Origin: Bacteroidota bacterium
Lineage (GTDB): Bacteria; Bacteroidota; Rhodothermia; Rhodothermales; Rubricoccaceae
Direction: 5' to 3'
NCBI GenBank assembly: GCA_012960515.1
Contig: DUBD01000004.1
Span: 11,837 to 50,012, forward strand
DNA: 38,176 bases
Made by a program: the position numbers and the translations under genes. This document shows positions 31,183-38,176 of this stretch, one piece after another. The notes below the pieces were generated by a model, which saw nothing but the letters and a program-made list of their open reading frames with translations, did no database searches and had not been told where the DNA came from. Within the stretch, counting starts at the first letter, position 1, and every line of letters begins with the position of its first letter.

Positions 31183-31857
31183 TCAGCCGCCCTCCTCCGG
31201 CGCCTCTTCTTCCGACTGGCGGGCCTCCTGGCGGCGCATCTCGTGCCCCTTCAGGTGGATGCCGAGGTCGAGCCCGGTCTTGAGGAGCACGAAGAGCGCC
31301 ATCGCCCAGATCGCGCCGTCCGCCGCGAGGAGCAGGAAGCCGCCGGCGATGATCACGATATGGAGCACCACCACGCGGCCGTACGGCTTGAACATCTCCG
31401 CCATCGTGTTCGTCGCGCGCCACTCGCCGCCGGCGAGGTAGTTCATCGCGAACGAGGCGCCGTGGCTCAGCACGAGCGGCACGAGTCCTTCCCACGGGAC
31501 GCCCTCGAACGCCGCCGCCAGCCCGGCGCCCTCCAACTCGCGCCCACCGCCGAACAGGCTGTACACGAACACGCCGTGCACGAACCAGAACATCCCGAAG
31601 TGGACCACGAAGAACCCGCCGGGGACCACCCGCGCGAGGGCCGTCCACCAGCGGATGGGCTCGCCCGCGGTCAGCATCCGCAGCAGCGCGAACGCGCCGA
31701 TCACGCCGTTCTCGGCCCAGTAGAGCCACATGATCCCGAACAGGTCCCACCCGAACCAGATCACGCCCACGAGGGGCACGAGGTTGGCGAGCACCAGCCC
31801 GACGGCCGAGGGGACCGAGGGGCCGCGGACGAGCGGCGCGGTGGCGACGGAGGGCAT
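31183..31857 (-). CDS. DUF6498-like integral membrane protein
   Basis: A 224-residue protein with about six hydrophobic segments. SAVGLVLANLVPLVGVIWFG, MWLYWAENGVIGAFALLRML and HFGMFWFVHGVFVYSLF match my memory of DUF6498, in which a conserved LYW-x-ENxxIG and a HFGxFxxVHxxF block recur. GGEWRATNTMAEMFKPYGRV then VVLHIVIIAGGFLLL follow, and the protein ends in KTGLDLGIHLKGHEMRRQ with an acidic tail. The function of the family is unknown. It is on the minus strand 51 bases after the M23 gene and 59 bases before recC, and may be co-transcribed with the M23 genes. A repeat copy lies just upstream of its start. Confidence 0.75.
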   Translation of the reverse strand: MPSVATAPLVRGPSVPSAVGLVLANLVPLVGVIWFGWDLFGIMWLYWAENGVIGAFALLRMLTAGEPIRWWTALARVVPGGFFVVHFGMFWFVHGVFVYSLFGGGRELEGAGLAAAFEGVPWEGLVPLVLSHGASFAMNYLAGGEWRATNTMAEMFKPYGRVVVLHIVIIAGGFLLLAADGAIWAMALFVLLKTGLDLGIHLKGHEMRRQEARQSEEEAPEEGG

Positions 31858-31868
31858 GGCCGAGGCTA

Positions 31869-31882
31869 CCGCCAGCGGGGCG
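31869..31882 (+). repeat. Copy of the dispersed motif
   Basis: CCGCCAGCGGGGCG lies in the 51-bp spacer between the first M23 gene and the DUF6498-like gene. Confidence 0.6.
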
Positions 31883-31908
31883 AGGGCGGACCTCCCGCGA
31901 TCACGGGA

Positions 31909-32586
31909 TCAGCGGCCGGCGTAGAGCGGGCTCCGCGTCAGCACGTCGTACGGGTTGACGGGCGTGCCGCGGCCGGAGCCGGTCTTGCGGAGCACCTGGA
32001 AGTGGAGGTGCGGGCCCTGCGCGTTGCCTGTGCTGCCCACCGTGCCCAGCACGTCGCCGCGGCGGACCTCGGTGCCGATCTCGACATCGTCCGCGTAGGC
32101 GTCCAGGTGCGCGTAGTAGAAGTCGTGCGTGCCGTCTGCGCTCGTGAGGTAGAGCGTGCGCCCGCCGAGGCTGTTCCAGTGCTTCCGCGAGATCCGTCCG
32201 TCCACGACGGCCACGACGGGCGTTCCGGTGGGCGCCGCGATGTCGATGGCGTTGTGCGTGCGGCCGCCGGACCGCGGGGCGTGGAACGAGTCGCGGAGCT
32301 GGCTCACCTCGATGCCCTCCACCGGGATCATGAGGCCGGCCGCGAGGCCGGGGGCGGCACCGCTCGGGCGCGGGGTAGCGGCGCCGGGCCGCTCCGGGCG
32401 CTCCGCCACGATGCGGACGGCGCCCGTCCGGGGCCGCTCGGCCGGCCGCTCCGTCGCGCGGTCACTGCCGCGGTCGGAGCGGGGCGCCATGGCCCACCCG
32501 CTGGCGGCCGTTCCGGCGGAGGGGGCCGCGCAGGCCGTGAGGACCACCGCCAGCGCGGCGAGCGAGAGGATCGGGAGGGAGCGCAT
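31909..32586 (-). CDS. M23 family metallopeptidase, lipoprotein
   Basis: A 225-residue peptidoglycan endopeptidase-type protein. The N-terminus ILSLAALAVVLTACAAPS is a lipoprotein signal with cysteine at residue 19. An Arg/Pro-rich linker follows, then the LasA/lysostaphin-type domain: RTHNAIDIAAPTGTPVVAVV with H111 and D115 as zinc ligands, DFYYAHLDAYADDVEIGTEV, and GNAQGPHLHFQVLRK with H193-x-H195. All ligands are intact, so it is probably an active zinc hydrolase. It shares the IPVEGIxxxxLxDSF/PRSGGR block with the next two genes. It is probably co-transcribed with the M23 gene 51 bases upstream. Confidence 0.88.
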   Translation of the reverse strand: MRSLPILSLAALAVVLTACAAPSAGTAASGWAMAPRSDRGSDRATERPAERPRTGAVRIVAERPERPGAATPRPSGAAPGLAAGLMIPVEGIEVSQLRDSFHAPRSGGRTHNAIDIAAPTGTPVVAVVDGRISRKHWNSLGGRTLYLTSADGTHDFYYAHLDAYADDVEIGTEVRRGDVLGTVGSTGNAQGPHLHFQVLRKTGSGRGTPVNPYDVLTRSPLYAGR

Positions 32587-32637
32587 GGGCCTGGACGCGA
32601 GTGAGGGATCTCGGGTATCGGCGGCCCGGCGCGAGTC

Positions 32638-33231
32638 TCAACCCCGGACCGTCTCGCGGTCGGTGTGGAGCTCGCTCCGCCGTAGCAGAGGATACGGGTT
32701 GACGGGGCTGCCCCGCCCACGCGATCCGTCCCGCCGGAGCACCTGGAAGTGGAGGTGCGGCGCGCGCGCGTTGCCCGTCGTGCCGACGTAGCCGATCACG
32801 TCGCCCTGCCGCACCTCCGTGCCGACGCTCATGCCGTCGGCGTAACGCGAGAGGTGCGCGTAGTAGAAATCGTGCGAGCCGTCCGCGCTGCGGAGGTAGA
32901 GCGTGATGCCGCCCAGACGGTTGCGCGTGCGGCGCACGATCTCCCCGTCCGCGACGGCCAGCACGGGCGTCCCGCGCGGCGCCATGATGTCGATGGAGCG
33001 GTGCACGCGCCCGCCGGAGCGCGGCGACGTGAACGAGTCCTTGAGGTCGTCCGGGGCGATGCCTTCGACGGGGATGAGCAGGCGGTTCAGGCTAAAGCTC
33101 CGCGCCTCGCGCGTGAGCTGGGCGGGGACCTCGGTCGTGTCCGCGCTGGCGGGCGGCGTCAGCGGGGCGGGCGGCGTGGCGGAGACGGGGAGGGCGAGCG
33201 CGGCGAGGGCCGCGGCGAAGAGGAGACGCAC
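32638..33231 (-). CDS. M23 family metallopeptidase, exported
   Basis: A 197-residue paralogue of the preceding gene. The track starts at 33285, but GTG 33231 gives a proper signal peptide, RLLFAAALAALALPVSA, without cysteine, so this one is secreted or periplasmic rather than lipid-anchored. The M23 domain has RVHRSIDIMAPRGTPVLAVA (H77, D81), DFYYAHLSRYADGMSVGTEV and GNARAPHLHFQVLRRDG (H159-x-H161). All zinc ligands are present. A small Pro/Ala-rich spacer separates the signal and domain. A TAGGTTCTT box 69 bases upstream of the GTG and a CACCCC/GGGGTG hairpin (33283-33298) mark its 5' region. Confidence 0.87.
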   Translation of the reverse strand: MRLLFAAALAALALPVSATPPAPLTPPASADTTEVPAQLTREARSFSLNRLLIPVEGIAPDDLKDSFTSPRSGGRVHRSIDIMAPRGTPVLAVADGEIVRRTRNRLGGITLYLRSADGSHDFYYAHLSRYADGMSVGTEVRQGDVIGYVGTTGNARAPHLHFQVLRRDGSRGRGSPVNPYPLLRRSELHTDRETVRG

Positions 33232-33300
33232 GGGGGGCGGAGGGTGGTGGTGAGGCCCGGCGCACCCCTCGGATCGGGGCGCCACCCCTGGCGGGGTGCG

Positions 33301-33309
33301 AAGAACCTA
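33301..33309 (-). promoter_or_regulatory. Putative -7 promoter box TAGGTTCTT
   Basis: Minus strand, 69 bases before the GTG of the second M23 gene. It agrees with TAnnTTC but is the weakest of the set at its last positions. Confidence 0.35.
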
Positions 33310-33400
33310 ACACCCCGAATCGCTCGGGTGGCCGCTCGTCCTTCCGCGGGTTAGGCGCGGGGCTCGGTCCGCCCGATCCGACCCGCCAGCGGGCGAGCGG

Positions 33401-34063
33401 TTACTCCGCCCCGCTGGCGGTGGCGGTGCGCGAGGAGTCCGGCGCCGCGTAGGGGGCGCGCGCCCGGTCCGAGATCCGCTGGCGCACGTCCAGGAAGCGG
33501 AGGAGGCCGTACGGGTTGAGCGGCGTCTCGCGCCCGCCCGCGCGGAGCACCATCTGCAGGTGGAGGTGCGGCGGCGTGCCGCGCGCGTTGCCCGTCGTGC
33601 CGACGGTGCCGAGCGTGTCGCCGCGGGCGACGGACTGGCCCGCGCGGAGGCCGTCGGCGAAGGCGTCCAGGTGCGCGTAGTAGAACGCGTAGCGGCCCGT
33701 CTCGCTGCGGAGCCAGAGCGCGTTGCCGCCCAGCCCGTTCGTGCCCACGCTCTCCAGTGTCCCGTCCGTGATGGCCACCACGGGCGTCCCGCGCGGCGCG
33801 AAGAGGTCCAGCGCGAGGTGCGTCCGGCCCCCGGAGCGCGCCGTCCGGTAGGAGTCGTAGAGGTCCTCCGGGTTCACGCCCACCACGGGCATCACCACCT
33901 CCGAGCCGTCCAGCGCGCGCGGAGCGGAGTGCGCGCTGGCGGTGCGCGTGGAGGCGCCCGGCGCATCCGTGGAGAACGGCGCGGGCTCGCCGGGCCGCGC
34001 GAGCCAGATGGCCGCGGCTCCGGCGAGGAGCCCCACAAGAGCGGCGATGGCGACGAACTTCAC
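33401..34063 (-). CDS. M23 family metallopeptidase, membrane-anchored
   Basis: A 220-residue third paralogue. GTG 34063 is chosen over the track's ATG at 34087 because a promoter-like TACTTTGGG overlaps that ATG. The N-terminus KFVAIAALVGLLAGAAAIWL is a signal or anchor without cysteine. The domain shows RTHLALDLFAPRGTPVVAIT (H82, D86), AFYYAHLDAFADGLRAGQSV and GTPPHLHLQMVLR (H166-x-H168), where the other two have HFQ. Metal ligands are intact. The last codons, reading TASGAE, are themselves a copy of the dispersed repeat (33406-33420). It is more divergent than the other two and has its own promoter box. Confidence 0.85.
   Translation of the reverse strand: MKFVAIAALVGLLAGAAAIWLARPGEPAPFSTDAPGASTRTASAHSAPRALDGSEVVMPVVGVNPEDLYDSYRTARSGGRTHLALDLFAPRGTPVVAITDGTLESVGTNGLGGNALWLRSETGRYAFYYAHLDAFADGLRAGQSVARGDTLGTVGTTGNARGTPPHLHLQMVLRAGGRETPLNPYGLLRFLDVRQRISDRARAPYAAPDSSRTATASGAE
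33406..33420 (-). repeat. Copy of the dispersed motif at the 3' end of the third M23 gene
   Basis: CCGCCCCGCTGGCGG overlaps the last codons of the gene, encoding ASGAE just before the stop. Confidence 0.6.
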
Positions 34064-34082
34064 GGGCGGAGGCGAGGACCGC

Positions 34083-34091
34083 CCCAAAGTA
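34083..34091 (-). promoter_or_regulatory. Putative -7 promoter box TACTTTGGG
   Basis: Minus strand, 19 bases before GTG 34063 of the third M23 gene. It is the closest match in the window to the classical Bacteroidota TAnnTTTG. Confidence 0.45.
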
Positions 34092-34115
34092 GGAGGCGGG
34101 GCGGGACCGCCCGCC

Positions 34116-34988
34116 TCACCCGCGCACGAGCGCCTTCAGCACGAAGAACACGTTCTCCTTCCGCTCCCGGAGGCGGCGCGTGAAGTACGGCCCCCACTCC
34201 GTGCCGTAGGGCACGTACGTCCGCATCCGGTATCCCTGACGCACGAGGTCCTTCTGCGTCTCATCGCGCAGGCCGTAGAGCATCTGGAACTCGAAGCGGT
34301 CTCGCGAGACGCCCTCCTGCACCACGACGGCCTTCGTGGCCTCGATCAACTCGTCATCGTGCGTGGCGATGCCGGGGTAGCGGGCCTCCGTCAGCAGCGT
34401 CTTCGCGTAGCCCATGTACGCCTCGCGGATGTCCGGCATCCTCTGCAGCGCGAGCTCCGCGGGCTCCTTGTACGCGCCCTTGCAGAGCCGCACGCGGGCG
34501 TTCAGCTCCGCCATCCGCGCGACGTCGCCGCCGGTGCGCGTGAGGTACGCCTGGAGCACCGGCCCCACGTGGTCCGGGTAGTCCGGGTAGACGCGCTCGA
34601 AGAAGTCCAGCGTGGACTGCGTCAGCCCCGACCCCTCCATGTCCAGGCGCACGAAGAGGTCGGCCTCGCGGGCGCGGTCCAGGAGCGTCCGGAGGTTCGC
34701 CTCGCACAGCTCCGCGTCGATCACCTGCCCGATCATGGACAGCTTGATGGAGATCCCGACGGCCTCGGGCGGCGCGCCGCGGCCGTCGCGGTAGACCGCC
34801 AGCCGCTCGACGAGCGCGCAGTACTCGTCGGCGAAGGCCTCGGCACGGGCGCGGTGGGGCACGTCTTCGCCGAGGAGGTCCAGCGTGAAGTAGCGCCCGC
34901 TGTCCAGGATGGGGGCGAGGGCGGGGAGGGCGGCGTCGAGGGACTCGCCGGCTACGAACCGGCGGGCCAGCGCGAAGGGGAGCTTCAT
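34116..34988 (-). CDS. Proline dehydrogenase
   Basis: A 290-residue FAD-dependent proline dehydrogenase (TIM-barrel PRODH), which oxidises L-proline to pyrroline-5-carboxylate. Seen: AVGISIKLSMIGQVIDAELC early in the barrel, LFVRLDMEGSGLTQSTLDFF, RVRLCKGAYKEPAELAL, FEFQMLYGLRDETQKDLV, then YRMRTYVPYGTEWGPYFTRR and LRERKENV, with the paired arginines that bind proline's carboxylate. It is monofunctional: no P5C dehydrogenase domain follows and no such gene is adjacent. Length is typical of the short bacterial type. Start ATG 34988 (MKLPFALARRF). A TAGCTTCGG box lies 91 bases upstream. Confidence 0.92.
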   Translation of the reverse strand: MKLPFALARRFVAGESLDAALPALAPILDSGRYFTLDLLGEDVPHRARAEAFADEYCALVERLAVYRDGRGAPPEAVGISIKLSMIGQVIDAELCEANLRTLLDRAREADLFVRLDMEGSGLTQSTLDFFERVYPDYPDHVGPVLQAYLTRTGGDVARMAELNARVRLCKGAYKEPAELALQRMPDIREAYMGYAKTLLTEARYPGIATHDDELIEATKAVVVQEGVSRDRFEFQMLYGLRDETQKDLVRQGYRMRTYVPYGTEWGPYFTRRLRERKENVFFVLKALVRG

Positions 34989-35079
34989 GGGAGTCAGGGC
35001 GCCCGCCCCGGTGTGGGGCGGGGGAGCCGCGGCGGCGCGCCTGTGGGAGTCCTGTCGGAAGCGCTTCGATGCCGGGCGG

Positions 35080-35088
35080 CCGAAGCTA
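35080..35088 (-). promoter_or_regulatory. Putative -7 promoter box TAGCTTCGG for proline dehydrogenase
   Basis: Minus strand, 91 bases before the proline dehydrogenase ATG, in the 201-bp divergent spacer with the histidine kinase. That spacer also holds a variant repeat copy (35164-35175) and TACGATTCG touching the kinase GTG. Confidence 0.45.
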
Positions 35089-35189
35089 CGCGGGGGCGGT
35101 GGGCGGGGCTTCGTGAGGATGGAACGATATGTGCCTGAAGGCGGGGAGTCCCACTTGCCGCCCCGCCAGCGGGGTGCGCGCTACGATTC

Positions 35190-37748
<2,559 letters not shown>

Positions 37749-37785
37749 CGCGGAACCCGGACCGGCGCAGGCCCTTCCACGGCCC

Positions 37786-37935
37786 ATGCCCCACCTCGCC
37801 ATCGTCGGCGCGGGGGCGGCCGGGCTTGCCGCCGCCTTCGCGCTCCGCTCCGACTCCCTCCGCGTCACCGTCTTCGAGAAGAGCCGCGGCCTCGCGGGCC
37901 GCGCCGCCCCCCAAGCTTTTTGGCTACGTGTGTGA
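37786..37935 (+). pseudogene. 5' fragment of a FAD/NAD(P)-dependent oxidoreductase, cut off by AT-rich DNA
   Basis: The ATG at 37786 opens a flavoprotein N-terminus: HLAIVGAGAAGLAAAFALRS is a GxGxxG dinucleotide-binding strand-turn-helix, followed by VTVFEKSRGLAGRAA, the second strand with the ribose-binding Glu and the SRGLAGR loop seen in amine-oxidase-like or renalase-type flavoproteins. After codon 43 (about 37911) the sequence changes sharply to AT-rich DNA and the frame stops at 37933 (TGA). Only about 49 residues of an expected 300 or more remain. Either the gene is interrupted by a real insertion or array, or the assembly joins unrelated DNA here. Confidence 0.7.
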
Positions 37936-38176
37936 GAAATTTCCTGTCCCTGGCCGCGAAAATGAATTCTCGCACACCCGCTCGAGAGGGTCAAAAATGA
38001 TTAAAAATGAGATTAAAATCGTCTGATTTCGAGCGGGTGTGTGAACAAAAACATTCTCTTTTGTGAGGGAAAATGAATTCTTACAACCCCGCTCGAAAGG
38101 GTCAACATTCTCTAAAAATGAGATAAAAATCGTCTGAGTTCGAGCGGGTGTGTGAACAAAAACATTCTCTTTTGTG
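37928..38176. repeat. AT-rich tandem repeat array, period about 110 bp, with internal inverted repeats
   Basis: GTGTGTGA recurs at 37928, 38037 and 38148 (spacing 109 and 111). AAAATGAATTCT recurs at 37959 and 38070, and CGAGCGGGTGTGTGAACAAA at 38030 and 38141 (both spacing 111). Within unit 1, CACACCCGCTCGA (37973-37985) and TCGAGCGGGTGTG (38029-38041) are a perfect 13-bp inverted repeat around an AT-rich 43-bp loop; unit 2 keeps ten of those pairs. The window ends with a third unit only begun. Base composition is unlike everything else here. Confidence 0.85.

Noticed and set aside
34064-34087. ATG 34087 as start of the third M23 gene
   Set aside because: It coincides with the TACTTTGGG promoter-like box; GTG 34063 begins directly at a good signal/anchor sequence.
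37826-38026. 66-residue ORF crossing the GC/AT junction
   Set aside because: It uses a different frame from the flavoprotein, starts from TTG and joins two compositionally unrelated halves; a chance frame.
37928-38176. CRISPR array in the terminal repeats
   Set aside because: Whole 111-bp units are repeated, with divergence spread along them; there are no constant repeats with unique spacers and no cas genes.

Overview
The window is a GC-rich (roughly 70% or more) chromosomal segment densely packed with genes, most of them housekeeping. Several traits point to a Rhodothermia-type Bacteroidota relative, and my recollection of similar genes favours the Rubricoccaceae (Rubrivirga/Rubricoccus). 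The traits are: starts without Shine-Dalgarno sequences, a recurring TA(S)(Y)TTC(S)G box 20-45 nt before start codons that resembles the Bacteroidota -7 element TAnnTTTG, a bacillithiol gene (bshC), menaquinone synthesis (menA), a TonB-dependent receptor and a class II ribonucleotide reductase. The assignment is inference; no rRNA is present to settle it.

Layout. 1-786 is the 3' end of nrdJ. 787-2161 holds two hairpins, a lower-GC DUF3800-like gene that looks acquired, and a dispersed-repeat patch. 2162-5837 holds a 59-residue membrane protein, a lipoprotein-type PQQ sugar dehydrogenase and a divergently transcribed TonB-dependent receptor. 6039-12307 is a plus-strand run: hisC, tyrS, then an overlapping trio (bifunctional-nuclease/UVR protein, secreted protein, bshC) and an HD-domain hydrolase. 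12357-14945 (minus) is an MBOAT acyltransferase with an SGNH-like partner, a typical cell-envelope O-acylation pair. A 333-bp non-coding gap and a CoA-binding protein follow. 15740-21458 (plus) holds a membrane protein, two adjacent paralogous anchored proteins with tandem PPC-like beta domains, a small coiled-coil protein, an unknown 115-residue protein and menA.

34988-21474 is entirely minus-strand: proline dehydrogenase, three M23 endopeptidase paralogues, a DUF6498-like membrane protein, and recC-recB-recD with overlapping stops and starts. Twenty bases behind recD sits a low-GC gene for a small protein with a winged-helix-like N-terminus, a short RHIM/amyloid-like motif (NNQIGNYN) and a helical C-terminus. 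I consider this the best candidate for something undescribed. 35190-37748 (plus) is a hybrid PAS-PAS histidine kinase/receiver.

The window ends in a start-only fragment of a FAD-dependent oxidoreductase. It runs abruptly into an AT-rich array of about 110-bp tandem units containing inverted repeats. This is either a real insertion or array, or an assembly junction.

Overlaying everything is a dispersed 13-15 bp motif, CCGCCAGCGGGGCGG. At least 15 exact copies of its 13-base core occur here, both between genes, where several form terminator hairpins, and inside coding sequences, where it is read as ASGA or APLA.
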